Positions 18,120 to 28,649 of a DNA stretch of 64,000 nt are shown one piece after another (the stretch's first letter is position 1; each line of letters opens with the position of its first letter). Below the pieces are notes generated by a model that saw nothing but the letters and a program-made list of their open reading frames with translations, had not been told where the DNA came from and made no database searches. The translations under genes were made by a program, and so were the position numbers. This DNA comes from Alloalcanivorax marinus. Lineage in GTDB: Bacteria > Pseudomonadota > Gammaproteobacteria > Pseudomonadales > Alcanivoracaceae. The stretch spans positions 524,040-588,039 of the forward strand of contig NZ_JAEKJB010000002.1 of the NCBI RefSeq assembly GCF_016785095.1, in the 5' to 3' direction.

Positions 18120-18695
18120 TCATTGGCTGTCTCCGTTGTCGTTGTTGTCGAGCAGGTCCTCGTGGGGCATGCCGTCGTGGATGGCGATGCCCTGGTCGTG
18201 CATGCGCCGGATCAAGTGGGCGCGGGTGTCCGGCAGATTGTTCAACCGGGTGGCGCGAATGCGTGTTACCTCGGCGGCGGTGTAGGGCGCCGCGTCCTCC
18301 GGCGTGCTGGTGCCGGCCATGCCGTCGCGGTCAAGAATCCAGTTGAGCAACTCGGCGAGTTGATCGTCGCCGAGCGCGGACTGGGAGACGCCGGGTACCC
18401 GTACCAGGAACTCGCGGCCACCTTCCACGCGCAGGAAGTTGCCGACGAATCCGGTCATGCGGGGTACATCATTGCGCGGTGCCCCCTGGCCTTCGGACAG
18501 GTGACAGCCGGCGCATTGCAACTGGTAGTTCACGGCTGGTCCGTAGCCGGCCCGGGACAGAGGAATCTGCGGCACCTCGTTGCCCGGCGCTGGCGTCTGC
18601 GACGGGTCCGGCATGGCCCGGGCGTGGGCGCCCGGGCCGGTGACGGTGGCCGCCAGCAGAACAGTAAGCAGCAGGCCGTGTCGCATACGCCTCAA
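18120..18695 (-). CDS. Periplasmic monoheme c-type cytochrome
   Basis: 191 residues with a signal peptide (RHGLLLTVLLAATVTGPGAHA) and one heme-binding motif CAGCH at 61-65. A Met in PRMTGFVG (or another downstream Met) could be the second axial ligand. The C-terminus is acidic (DNNDNGD). It starts inside the end of aauA (4-base overlap). I recall that the Alcaligenes faecalis aau cluster also has a monoheme cytochrome gene directly after aauA, so an electron-transfer role for the dehydrogenase is likely. Confidence 0.85.
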   Translation of the reverse strand: MRRMRHGLLLTVLLAATVTGPGAHARAMPDPSQTPAPGNEVPQIPLSRAGYGPAVNYQLQCAGCHLSEGQGAPRNDVPRMTGFVGNFLRVEGGREFLVRVPGVSQSALGDDQLAELLNWILDRDGMAGTSTPEDAAPYTAAEVTRIRATRLNNLPDTRAHLIRRMHDQGIAIHDGMPHEDLLDNNDNGDSQ

Positions 18696-19219
18696 CCGGC
18701 CTTGGCCACGCCGCGGATCACCGCCACGGTGCAGTTATAGACGTTGGCGTCGGCGCCCAGGCACCAGTTGATGTCGTTGTTGTTGAACGGCCGGTACATC
18801 GGCTCCTCGCTGTCGTTACGGGTGCAGGCGCACTGGGCGCAGCTGTGCTTACCGCAGCAGTCGTTGTAGGAAATGATGTAGTCGATGCCGTCCGCCGGGT
18901 TGCGGCAGGTGCCCACCCAGGTCACTTCCGAGCCCTGGGTGCCCGGCGGGCAGCTGTTCACGGTGCCGCCGCAGCAACTGCACAGGAAGCCGTCGATGGA
19001 GCAATAGCGCCAGTAATCGCAGCTGGTGGGGTCACCGGGGTCGCCGGCCTGGGGCGATTCCGCCGCCAGGGCCTTGGCGGTGCGGTCCACCGGCAGCAGG
19101 ACCGGCATGGCGGCGCCGGCCACCAGGAAGGAGCCGAGCCGGCCCAGGAAACGGCGCCGCGAGGTGGTGCTGGCCACATGGCGGGTGGAACGCTCGAAGA
19201 AACGGTCGAGGAATTTCAT
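18692..19219 (-). CDS. aauA: Aromatic amine dehydrogenase small (TTQ) subunit
   Basis: 175 residues. A twin-arginine-type leader is seen (STTSRRRFLGRLG, residues 18-30, then a hydrophobic stretch). The mature part has 14 cysteines, beginning CDYWRYCSIDGFLCSCCGG. The two tryptophans expected to form tryptophan tryptophylquinone are W101 (VTWVGTC) and W152 (NDINWCLG), and the catalytic Asp is D120 (ISYNDCCGK). The CSCCGGT, CCGKxxC and NDxNWC details resemble aromatic amine dehydrogenase more than methylamine dehydrogenase as I remember them. The enzyme deaminates primary amines in the periplasm. Substrate range is inferred. Confidence 0.88.
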   Translation of the reverse strand: MKFLDRFFERSTRHVASTTSRRRFLGRLGSFLVAGAAMPVLLPVDRTAKALAAESPQAGDPGDPTSCDYWRYCSIDGFLCSCCGGTVNSCPPGTQGSEVTWVGTCRNPADGIDYIISYNDCCGKHSCAQCACTRNDSEEPMYRPFNNNDINWCLGADANVYNCTVAVIRGVAKAG

Positions 19220-19222
19220 GGT

Positions 19223-19858
19223 TCAGGCGCTCCCTTTTTCGGTGGGCAGGTTGTCACCGGGATGGTGGATGTGAGGCGCCTGGCCACGCAGGTAGTCCTG
19301 CAGGGTGGCGGCGCCCAGCAGTTCGGTCTCGAACAGGCTGTCCAGGTGCTCGCGGGAGTTCACCAGCCCCTTGGCCTTGAGGGTGCCCTCGGCGTCGATC
19401 AGCACCGCGTAGGGCAGCTTGCCGATCTGGTAGGTCATGCCCACTTCCGGGTTCACCACGTAGCGGGAGCGGTCGAGCTTGAACTCGGCGATGATCTTTT
19501 CCTGCTCGGCCATGTCGCCGTCGCTGACGTAGACCACCTCCAGGTCGTCCCGGGAGCGGTCGATGGCGCGCACCGCCGGCAGCAGGGATTTACAGATCGG
19601 GCAGGTGGGGGACAGGAAGAACAGCATCTGTGCCCGCTCGCCGGGGTAGCCCACGTTCACCGGGCGTCCCAGGCGGTCCTCGGCGGTCAGTTTCGGCGCC
19701 GGCTGATTCACCGCCACCCCCTTGTCCACCATCAGGGCGCCGGCCGGCGCGATGCGCCCGTGCAGCACGCCGATCTGGCGGATCAGACCGACCACCACCA
19801 GGGCCATGGCCACCAACAGGCACCAGAGAAGTACATTGGAAACAATCAAGGCTTGCAT
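19223..19858 (-). CDS. mauD: MauD-type thioredoxin-like maturation protein
   Basis: 211 residues from ATG 19858, preceded by AAGGTGA; a GTG at 19867 is a weaker alternative. One N-terminal membrane anchor (QALIVSNVLLWCLLVAMALVVVG) is followed by a periplasmic thioredoxin-like domain with CPIC at 86-89 and the cis-Pro segment KLPYAV. MauD is needed to form the six disulfides of the TTQ subunit, which fits its place directly before aauA. Called aauD in aromatic amine dehydrogenase clusters. Confidence 0.9.
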   Translation of the reverse strand: MQALIVSNVLLWCLLVAMALVVVGLIRQIGVLHGRIAPAGALMVDKGVAVNQPAPKLTAEDRLGRPVNVGYPGERAQMLFFLSPTCPICKSLLPAVRAIDRSRDDLEVVYVSDGDMAEQEKIIAEFKLDRSRYVVNPEVGMTYQIGKLPYAVLIDAEGTLKAKGLVNSREHLDSLFETELLGAATLQDYLRGQAPHIHHPGDNLPTEKGSA

Positions 19859-19882
19859 GGATGTCACCTTAGTTCTGTTTGT

Positions 19883-20422
19883 TCATCGTCCGGACAGACC
19901 GAGCAGACGGGGCTGGTTGGCCAGCCACACCTCGATCGCCGCGTACAGCAAAACGGTTACCGCCGTGGCGGCCAGCACCACGAAGCCGTCGAACACACCC
20001 AGCGCGCGGGGCGCGGCGGGGGCGGCGGCGAGCAGTGCCAGCCCGGCCAGCAGCAGGTTGCGCGAGAGCAGCCGGGGGTGCAGCGGCTGCGGCGCGCCGG
20101 GGCCGGCGCAGCCGCAATCCAGGTCGTGGCGGCCGCGCGCCAGGTTGACGCCGATGGCGGCGGCGTACAGCCCCACCAGGGCGAGCGCCGCCAGGGCCGC
20201 CGCGCCACGCGTGGCCGGCCACAGCAACGCCAGCGCCAGGGCACCTTCCAGCAGCGGCAGGGCGCGCGCCGCCGGCCCGTGCAGGGCCTCCGGGAGCAGC
20301 CGGTAGTCGGCCACCTGGCGGCGGAACCAGGCCGGCGCGCGTACCTTGTGGCTGGCGGCGCTGGCCAGGATCACCGCCAGGGAGACGGCACCGGTGGCGG
20401 TGAGAATGGGATCCACGGTCAT
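19883..20422 (-). CDS. mauE: MauE-type membrane maturation protein
   Basis: 179 residues with about four hydrophobic segments, of the DoxX/MauE type. Its periplasmic-side Cys pair lies in LDCGCAGPG, suited to exchanging electrons with MauD. MauE is required together with MauD for stable TTQ subunit. The gene lies between aauB and mauD. GC-rich low-complexity codons (Ala/Leu) explain the long shadow frames here. Confidence 0.87.
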   Translation of the reverse strand: MTVDPILTATGAVSLAVILASAASHKVRAPAWFRRQVADYRLLPEALHGPAARALPLLEGALALALLWPATRGAAALAALALVGLYAAAIGVNLARGRHDLDCGCAGPGAPQPLHPRLLSRNLLLAGLALLAAAPAAPRALGVFDGFVVLAATAVTVLLYAAIEVWLANQPRLLGLSGR

Positions 20423-20434
20423 GGGCCCTCCTGG

Positions 20435-21583
20435 TTAATGGTTGATGACCAGGGTCGGGGTCTTGCTGACGCCGTCCATGGTGTCCACGTACTCGCCCTT
20501 GGTGAGGTCGAAGATGTCCAGACCGCCCTCGATGTTGGTGCCCAGCAGCAGGGGCTTGTCATCGGAGGTGGCGTTCAGGCTCCACACCAGGCTGGGTGTT
20601 TCCATGGTGTCCACCTTCTTGCCGGTCTTGAGATCGTAGACCCAGATGGTCTGGCTCGGATCTTCCCATTTGTGCGGTGCGTGCTCCGGGTGCATCAGCA
20701 CGTAGAGCCGGTTCAGCGCCGGGGCCACCGCCATCAGTTGCCAGCCGCCCGGGGCCCAGCCTTCCTTGCGTTCCTGCTTGGTGGTCAGCCACCAGTCACG
20801 CAGCACCTTGGGTTTCTTGCCGGACAGATCGACGCCGCGTACATGACCTTCGGTGGTGACGAAATAGTAGGTGTCGCCGTTGCCCACCGCCCGTTCGATC
20901 AGCTTCTCTTCATCCGGGTTGAAGAAGCGGGTGGCGGTGCGGTTCACCTCCTGGCCATCGTCGTCCAGGGTGATGACCTGAAGCTTGCCATCGCCGCACA
21001 GGGAGGCGAAGCGGCGCTCGCCGGCCGGGTAGTTGAGGATGCAGCCGGGGATCGCCAGTTCGTTGACTACTTCCTGCTTCTCGGTGTCCACCACGGTGAT
21101 CGAGGTGGAGGGCGTGAAATTGTAGATGTACACGAAACGGTCATCGGCACTGGTGCTCAGGCCGTAGCGCTCGGTGAGGATGGAGGCGCGTTTGCTGGGG
21201 ATTTTCACTTCCCAGCGCGGCGACAGGGAGGAGGTGTCCCAGGCGGTGATCACGTCGGTGCGCTTGCCGCGCACATAGCGCTCGAAGAAGATGTCCGCGG
21301 TGTACACGGTTTTCTGGTCGTGGGACAACACCGCCGGTGCCGCGCCGCCGGTGCTGAGCATGCCCAGTACCTTGCGCTGGTCCGGATCGACCACCACCAC
21401 CCGGGTGGCGACCATGTTGTTGAACTCGAAATCAACGATGTAGCTGCGGTGCGGGTCCGGCGGGAACGGCAGGGTGGTGTTCTGCCCCAGCTTCTCCACC
21501 GGCAGTTGCGCCTGGGCTCCGGCGGCGGCCACGCAGGCCGCGGCCAGCAACAGGCCCTTGCACAGGGGTCGTAGTAGTCGCAT
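20435..21583 (-). CDS. aauB: Amine dehydrogenase large subunit (beta-propeller)
   Basis: 382 residues with a signal peptide (RLLRPLCKGLLLAAACVAAAG, cleavage after AQA near 26). The rest is a repeated strand pattern typical of the seven-bladed propeller of MauB/AauB: RSYIVDFEFNNMVATRVVVVD, TVYTADIFFERYVRGKRTDV, DRFVYIYNFTPSTSITVVD, WSLNATSDDKPLLLGTN. The large subunit carries no cofactor and forms the substrate channel over the TTQ subunit. It is first in the operon aauB-mauE-mauD-aauA-cytochrome-barrel. Confidence 0.9.
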   Translation of the reverse strand: MRLLRPLCKGLLLAAACVAAAGAQAQLPVEKLGQNTTLPFPPDPHRSYIVDFEFNNMVATRVVVVDPDQRKVLGMLSTGGAAPAVLSHDQKTVYTADIFFERYVRGKRTDVITAWDTSSLSPRWEVKIPSKRASILTERYGLSTSADDRFVYIYNFTPSTSITVVDTEKQEVVNELAIPGCILNYPAGERRFASLCGDGKLQVITLDDDGQEVNRTATRFFNPDEEKLIERAVGNGDTYYFVTTEGHVRGVDLSGKKPKVLRDWWLTTKQERKEGWAPGGWQLMAVAPALNRLYVLMHPEHAPHKWEDPSQTIWVYDLKTGKKVDTMETPSLVWSLNATSDDKPLLLGTNIEGGLDIFDLTKGEYVDTMDGVSKTPTLVINH

Positions 21584-21703
21584 AGCTGCTCCGGTTGTAG
21601 GTGTGGTTATTCATCGAGTGTGTGCCAGCGCCGGCCCGCGCGCATGCTATTGCGTGCCAGAGACTTGTTAATTTTTGCCAATCCGGCACCCCGGAGGGCG
21701 TAT

Positions 21704-21740
21704 CAATGGAGACAAAAGTGCCATCGCCACGCCTCCATTG
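21704..21740. promoter_or_regulatory. Inverted repeat in the divergent aauB-marR promoter region
   Basis: CAATGGAG (21704-21711) and CTCCATTG (21733-21740) form a perfect 8-bp inverted repeat with a 21-base spacer in the 210-bp region between the divergent amine dehydrogenase operon and the MarR gene. Half-site spacing of about 29 bases centre to centre is wider than a typical MarR site, so it may be an operator or a coincidence. Confidence 0.3.
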
Positions 21741-21793
21741 GTTACACTAGTGGGCGCGCGCCGTCGCGTCCGCTGCAAGGAGAAAACCACTCA

Positions 21794-22294
21794 ATGTCCC
21801 GCGAAGACCGGAATCCGGACGCCTCTCATCCGGCTACGGAGCTGGATCTGACCCGCTTTTTGCCGTACCGGCTCAACAATCTGGGCGGGCGGATCAGCCA
21901 GGCCCTGGCGGTGATCTACCGCGAGCGGTTCGGTATTTCCATCCCGGAATGGCGCATTCTGGTGTGGCTTAATGAGCGACCGGTGCTTACCGCCAAGCAG
22001 TTGACCGGGTTGACGCAGATGGACAAGGTGCGGGTGTCCCGTTCGGTGCGCGCCCTGGAGAGTCGGGATCTGATTCAGCGCCGCCCGTCCACGGAGGATC
22101 AGCGTCAGCAGCTGTTACGGCTCACTGATCCGGCCCGGGAACTGCTCGCGGAACTGATACCGGCCACCCGCCGTTGGGAGGCGGAGTTGGCGGCGACTCT
22201 GTCGGAGGGGGAGCACGAAGCGTTGCTGGCGGCGCTGAACAAGCTCGAGGAACGTCTCGAGCACCTGGTGGCGACGGAGAGCGACAACAGCTAG
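21794..22294 (+). CDS. MarR family transcriptional regulator
   Basis: 166 residues from ATG 21794 with AAGGAG upstream. A winged helix-turn-helix is visible: IPEWRILVWLNERPVLTAKQL, then TQMDKVRVSRSVRALESRDLIQRRPSTEDQRQQLLRLT, including the DxR wing motif of MarR proteins. It is divergent from aauB, so it is the obvious candidate regulator of amine oxidation. Its stop overlaps by 4 bases the stop of the convergent secreted-protein gene. Confidence 0.88.
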   Translation: MSREDRNPDASHPATELDLTRFLPYRLNNLGGRISQALAVIYRERFGISIPEWRILVWLNERPVLTAKQLTGLTQMDKVRVSRSVRALESRDLIQRRPSTEDQRQQLLRLTDPARELLAELIPATRRWEAELAATLSEGEHEALLAALNKLEERLEHLVATESDNS

Positions 22295-23550
22295 GGCGCC
22301 GGTCGCCATTGCATCGCCGGTCGCGCCCGGCGGGCCTTGGCCAGCGCCCCCGGGCCGCCTTCGGAGAACGTCAGTTCGGCCATGAAATAGAACGATTCGC
22401 CGAACGGGATGCGATCAAGAGCGAAGCCCACATTGGGAGTCTGGCCGGGAAAGCGCTCCGGTTTGTCTTCCAGCTCCGGATCATCCTGGTAAAGAAAGCG
22501 CGCTCCGGTGCCGAAGCCGGAGGCGAAATTCAGCCGCGCCAGCATGGCGAAGCCGTTACCGGTGTCGAACCACAGCCAGTTGCGGGCCGGCACCGGGCTA
22601 TCCACCATGGCCCGCTCATCGGCGTCCAGCCGGCCATCCACCCGCGCCTCCCGGTCTCCGGTCCAACTGGTACGCAGCCGCGCGCCGTTCAGATCGTGGC
22701 CGTCCACGGTGACCCGGGCGCCGGGTTCGCGCAGCACGGCGGCGGCGAAACCGGGCAACCGGAAGCGGGCGTGCACCGCCACCGCCTGGTCCTGGATCAC
22801 CAGGAAATTGTATACCTTGAGCACCGGCAGGCCGGCCACCCGTACCCGGGTGCGGGCGTATACCAGGGTCGCCAGGGGGCCGTCGATCACCTGGCGGATC
22901 TCCGGGTCCAGATTTTCGTTGGTGAGGGTAAGCCGGGCACCGGCGCTGAACACTCCGGCGCTCAGACGCAGTTTAAGACTGTCCAGCAGATTGCGGCGCC
23001 GGCCTTCGGCGTCGGTGTAGCCGTCATGGAAAAAGTCCCCCCAGAGGAACAGGTTGTCGTCGCGCAAGCGCAGCTCGAAGTCGTCGGTGCGTAGACGCAG
23101 CGGGTCCCGGCGCAACCGGGCCGGCGCCGGGTGGGGGGAGGGTGGCCGGGCCAGCAGGTAGAGGGTTCGGGTGTCGTCGCCGGCATCGATGATCAGAGTG
23201 CCGAGAAGTCCCGGCGGGTCGGTGGAGGGTGCTCCGTCGGTGTCCTCCGGCACCTTCACCAGCAGACGGTCGGCGGTGGCGATGCGCGTCACCGGCAGGT
23301 CGCGTTCGCTGTCCGGGTCCTGCTCGAAGTAGGGAGCCTGGCCGTTGCTCCAGGCCAGCCATTGGTGGGGTACGCTCTGGAAGGCGCCGTCGCGGTAAAC
23401 GGCCACGTCCACCGCCGCCCGTTCCTGGCCGGCCAGGCCCTCCAGTCCGCCGCCTTCCAGCGCCACCACCCGGGCGGTGCCGGCGGCCGGTACCAGCAGC
23501 AGCGCCAGCGCGGCGGCGATCAGATTCCGGGAACGTACGCGAGTTAGCAT
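22291..23550 (-). CDS. Secreted protein of unknown function
   Basis: 419 residues. The N-terminus SRNLIAAALALLLVPAAGTA is a signal peptide, probably cleaved near residue 26, so the protein is periplasmic or exported. The mature part is rich in short beta strands with many Arg/Asp pairs, and has a repeated Phe-x-Arg pattern, for example DDFELRLRDDNLFLWGDFFH. No metal, heme or catalytic motif was recognised. It converges on the MarR gene and has no operon partner. It may be a beta-sandwich enzyme or binding protein, but no family is claimed. Confidence 0.6.
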   Translation of the reverse strand: MLTRVRSRNLIAAALALLLVPAAGTARVVALEGGGLEGLAGQERAAVDVAVYRDGAFQSVPHQWLAWSNGQAPYFEQDPDSERDLPVTRIATADRLLVKVPEDTDGAPSTDPPGLLGTLIIDAGDDTRTLYLLARPPSPHPAPARLRRDPLRLRTDDFELRLRDDNLFLWGDFFHDGYTDAEGRRRNLLDSLKLRLSAGVFSAGARLTLTNENLDPEIRQVIDGPLATLVYARTRVRVAGLPVLKVYNFLVIQDQAVAVHARFRLPGFAAAVLREPGARVTVDGHDLNGARLRTSWTGDREARVDGRLDADERAMVDSPVPARNWLWFDTGNGFAMLARLNFASGFGTGARFLYQDDPELEDKPERFPGQTPNVGFALDRIPFGESFYFMAELTFSEGGPGALAKARRARPAMQWRPAP

Positions 23551-23666
23551 GGGCCTCCTTGCCTGACTCGACGGATTGATTCATCACTGATCAGGCTCGG
23601 CGTGAGGCGCCGGGAAGTCGAGGCCGCCCGGCCCTGTTGGGCGGGCGTTCGGGTCATGGGGTGGTA

Positions 23667-23728
23667 ATCGCGGCTAAAGCCGCTCCTACGGCGAAAAATA
23701 TCCCTATAGGAGCGGCTGTAGCCGCGAT
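23667..23728. repeat. REP-like element, two inverted copies
   Basis: Two head-to-head copies of a palindromic unit (ATCGCGGCTAAAGCCGCTCCTA at 23667 and its inverse, TAGGAGCGGCTGTAGCCGCGAT, ending 23728) flank an 17-base AT-rich centre. Each copy has its own GCGGC/GCCGC stem. Single copies occur at 32084 and 54970. It lies in the 189-bp gap after the acetoacetyl-CoA synthetase gene and matches the general form of bacterial REP sequences. Confidence 0.75.
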
Positions 23729-23739
23729 CGAGCTCAACG

Positions 23740-25688
<1,949 letters not shown>

Positions 25689-25692
<4 letters not shown>

Positions 25693-27635
25693 TCTTCCTC
25701 CGTTTCAAAGTCCACCAACAAGGTGCCTTCAGAAACGCTGTCTCCGGCTTGCACGAGGAAGGCCCGCACGGTGCCTGGGGCACTGGCGCGCAGGGTATGT
25801 TCCATTTTCATGGCTTCCAGTGTAATCACGGCATCGCCGGCGGCCACGGGCGTATCCGGCGCCGCATGGCAGGCCACGATGGTGCCGCTCATGGGCGCGC
25901 GGAAATCGTCCGCGCCGCCGGCGTGCTCGCTCTCCCGAGCCGGATGCGTTTCGATGCGATAGTCCTGTCCGTGGACGAACAACGTCAGGCGCCGGCCATC
26001 AAAAAAGAGGGCCTGGCCGGAAAGCCTGTCTTCACCCCAGTCCAGTTCGAACAGGTCGCCGTGCCGGCGCAGCCGGTAGGGCGCGCGCCGATCCGCGACG
26101 GTCGCCTGTTCATTATCGAGGACCACGGTGAAGTCGTGTTCGTCCACGCGCAGCGGCACTAGGGTACGCCGGCGGCCAAGCGGACGCCAGGCGGGCAGCC
26201 CGGACCAGGGGTCACCGCCGGCTTGGCCCTGGCCGGCGACCAGCGTGGCGGCGGCCACCGCCAGGGGCTCCGGCGCTTGCCCGGCGGGCTCCAGCAGGTA
26301 GGGGCGGTGCTCCAGCAGGCGGGTGTCCAACTCGCCGGCGGCGAACGCCTCGTCCAGCAACACCCGACGCAGGAAGGCGGTGTTGTGATGCACCCCGGTG
26401 AGCGCCAGCTGGTCCAGGGCCCGGGCCAGACGCCGGCGGGCCTGGTCCCGGTCGTCACCGTGGGCGATCAGCTTGGCGATCATGGGATCGTAATAATCGG
26501 AAACAATATCCCCTTGCTCCACGCCGGCGTCGACGCGCACGCCGTCCGGCCAGCGCAGTTGGTCGATGCGCCCGGAGGACGGCAGGAACTGTTGGTAGGG
26601 GTTCTCCGCGTACAGGCGCACCTCCATGGCGGCGCCGTTCAGACACAGGTCCTGCTGGGCCTTGGGCAGCGGCCGGCCCTCTGCCACCGCCAGCTGCCAG
26701 GCCACCAGGTCCTCGCCGGTGACCAGCTCGGTGACCGGGTGCTCCACCTGCAGGCGGGTGTTCATCTCCATGAAGAAGAATTCGCCTTCGGGGGAAAACA
26801 GGAACTCCACGGTGCCGGCGCCCCGGTAATCGATGGCGCGGGCGGCGCGTACCGCCGCCTGGCCCAGCTCCTGGCGCTGTTGTTCGCTGAGCCCCGGCGC
26901 CGGCGCTTCCTCGATCACCTTCTGGTGGCGCCGTTGCACCGAGCAGTCACGCTCGAACAGATGCACGGCGTTACCGTGTTCGTCGGCGAACACCTGCACC
27001 TCCACGTGGCGGGCGGTGGGCAGATAGCGCTCCAGCAGCACGCGGTCGTCGTCGAAGGCATTGCGGGCCTCGCGGCGGGCGGCGGCCAGGGCTTCCTCGA
27101 ACTCCTCGGCACGCTGCACCGCGCGCATGCCCTTGCCGCCGCCCCCGGCCACCGCCTTGATCAGCAGCGGGAAGCCGACCCGGTCGGCCTCGCGGAGCAG
27201 GGTGGCGTCGTCAGCGCCTTCCCGGTCGAAGCCGGGCAGCACCGGCACGCCGTGCTCCGCCATGCGCTGGCGGGCGGCGGCCTTGTCGCCCATCAGGCGG
27301 ATCGAATCCGGCGCCGGGCCGACGAAAATCAGCCCGGCCTCGGCGCAGGCCTCGGCGAAGGCGGCGTTCTCCGACAGAAAGCCGTAACCGGGGTGAATGG
27401 CGTCGGCGCCACTGTCCCGGGCGGCGGCCAGCACCGCTTCGATGTTCAGGTAGCTGTCGCGGGCACTGGCCGGGCCCAGATGCATGGCGCGGTCCGCCTC
27501 GCGGACATGGGGCGCGTCGGCGTCGATGTCGGAATACACCGCCACCGTGGTGAGCCCGAGCTCACGGCCGGTGCGGATGATGCGCCGGGCTATTTCGCCC
27601 CGGTTGGCGATCAGAAGGGTGTCGATGCGGGCCAT
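25689..27635 (-). CDS. liuD: Methylcrotonyl-CoA carboxylase, biotin-carrying alpha subunit
   Basis: 648 residues. A biotin carboxylase domain covers about 1-450: LLIANRGEIARRIIRT, the glycine-rich loop AVAGGGGKGMRAV, and EMNTRLQVEHPVTELVTG. A linker follows, then a biotinyl domain with EAMKMEHT, whose K610 would carry biotin. The alpha subunit carboxylates biotin with ATP and bicarbonate for transfer by LiuB. Order after LiuC and before the acetoacetyl-CoA synthetase gene matches a leucine operon; propionyl-CoA carboxylase is the alternative but the context argues against it. Confidence 0.92.
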
Positions 27636-27659
27636 TGTTGTTCCTTTCTGTGTGGGCGG

Positions 27660-28439
27660 CTATTCGTCGATCCAGTTCGGGGCGCGTTTTTCCAGGAAGG
27701 CGCTCAGGCCCTCCTGACCTTCGGCCCCGGTGCGCAGCTCGGCGATCAGGTCGGCGGTGTAGTCCACCACGGCCGGGTCCACGGCGCTGCCGTCGGCACG
27801 GTGCACCAGTTCCCGGGCGCGTTGCTGGGCGCCAGGCGCGCCGTTCAGCAGGGCGGCGATCAGCCGTTCCACGGTGGTGTCGAGATCCACCGCCGGCACC
27901 ACTTCATGGACCAGCCCCAATTGCCCGGCGCGGGGGGCGTCGATCACCTCGGCGGTCATGAAATAGCGGCGCGCCTGCCGTGGCCCCATGGCGCGCACCA
28001 CGTAAGGGGCGATGACGGCCGGCAGAATGCCGAGCTTCACCTCACTGAGGCAGAAGCGGGCGTCGTCGGCGGCCACCGCGATGTCGGCGGCGCAGATCAG
28101 CCCCAGGGCGCCGCCGAAGGCGGCCCCCTGGACCCGGGCGATGACCGGCTTGGCGGCGCCGTCGATGGCGCTCATCAGCGCCGCCAGCCGGCGTGCGTCG
28201 GCGCGGTTCTGGTCCGCGTCCAACTCGCCCATGGCGCGCATCCAGTTGAGGTCGGCGCCGGCGGAAAAGTGCTTGCCGGCGGCGTCCAGCAGGATCACCC
28301 GGGTGCTTTCCTCGTCGCCGGCCCGCTGGAACGCTTCGATCAGCGCTTCGATGATGGTGTCGTCAAAAGCATTACGTTTGTCCGGCCGGTTGAGGGTGAT
28401 GTGCGTAACCAGGCCCGTATTGGTGCTTGTTATGCTCAT
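27660..28439 (-). CDS. liuC: Methylglutaconyl-CoA hydratase (enoyl-CoA hydratase family)
   Basis: 259 residues with crotonase-fold motifs: LNRPDKRNAFDDTIIEALIEAF, the oxyanion segment KHFSAGADLNWM, and QGAAFGGALGLICAADIAVA, followed by CLSEVKLGILPAVIAPYVV with the catalytic Glu. The NWMRAMGE region is typical of 3-methylglutaconyl-CoA hydratases. It converts 3-methylglutaconyl-CoA to HMG-CoA. It precedes liuD by 24 bases and lies 210 bases after liuB, the gap holding an unusual repeat element. Confidence 0.9.
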   Translation of the reverse strand: MSITSTNTGLVTHITLNRPDKRNAFDDTIIEALIEAFQRAGDEESTRVILLDAAGKHFSAGADLNWMRAMGELDADQNRADARRLAALMSAIDGAAKPVIARVQGAAFGGALGLICAADIAVAADDARFCLSEVKLGILPAVIAPYVVRAMGPRQARRYFMTAEVIDAPRAGQLGLVHEVVPAVDLDTTVERLIAALLNGAPGAQQRARELVHRADGSAVDPAVVDYTADLIAELRTGAEGQEGLSAFLEKRAPNWIDE

Positions 28440-28471
28440 GGGTTGCTCCTGTTGTTGGTCGCTGGAGGTCA

Positions 28472-28647
28472 GACGCCGGACGCCTGACGCCTGACGCCTG
28501 ACGCCTGACGCTGGACGCTTAACCCTGGGCGCCCAGGTGTGACGTGTTTTCTGACGGGTTGTTCTGAACTGGCAGGGAACACGTCATCCTTTCAAGGCTC
28601 GGTTTAAGCGTCCGGCGTCCAGCGTCCAGCGTCCAGCGTCTGGCGTT
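28472..28647. repeat. Paired inverted heptamer arrays between liuB and liuC
   Basis: Left array 28472-28520 is seven tandem heptamers of the form GACGCCT (variants GACGCCG, GACGCTG, GACGCTT). Right array 28606-28647 is six heptamers of the inverse form (AAGCGTC, CGGCGTC, CAGCGTC x3, TGGCGTT). Both inner ends read GACGCTTAA when seen from outside inward. The 85-base spacer holds a 14-bp palindrome CCTGGGCGCCCAGG (28523-28540 region) and a TGACGTGTT/AACACGTCA inverted pair. The element ends two bases before the liuB stop and starts about 30 bases before liuC. Confidence 0.8.
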
Positions 28648-28649
28648 AC

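Noticed and set aside
18845..21574. A 909-codon plus-strand open frame opposite the amine dehydrogenase genes
   Set aside because: It is the antisense shadow of aauB, mauE, mauD and aauA in GC-rich DNA; the minus-strand genes have signal peptides, motifs and the operon terminator.
28472..28520. Resemblance of the GACGCCT heptamers to a CRISPR array
   Set aside because: Repeats are only 7 bases, tandem without spacers, and there are no cas genes.
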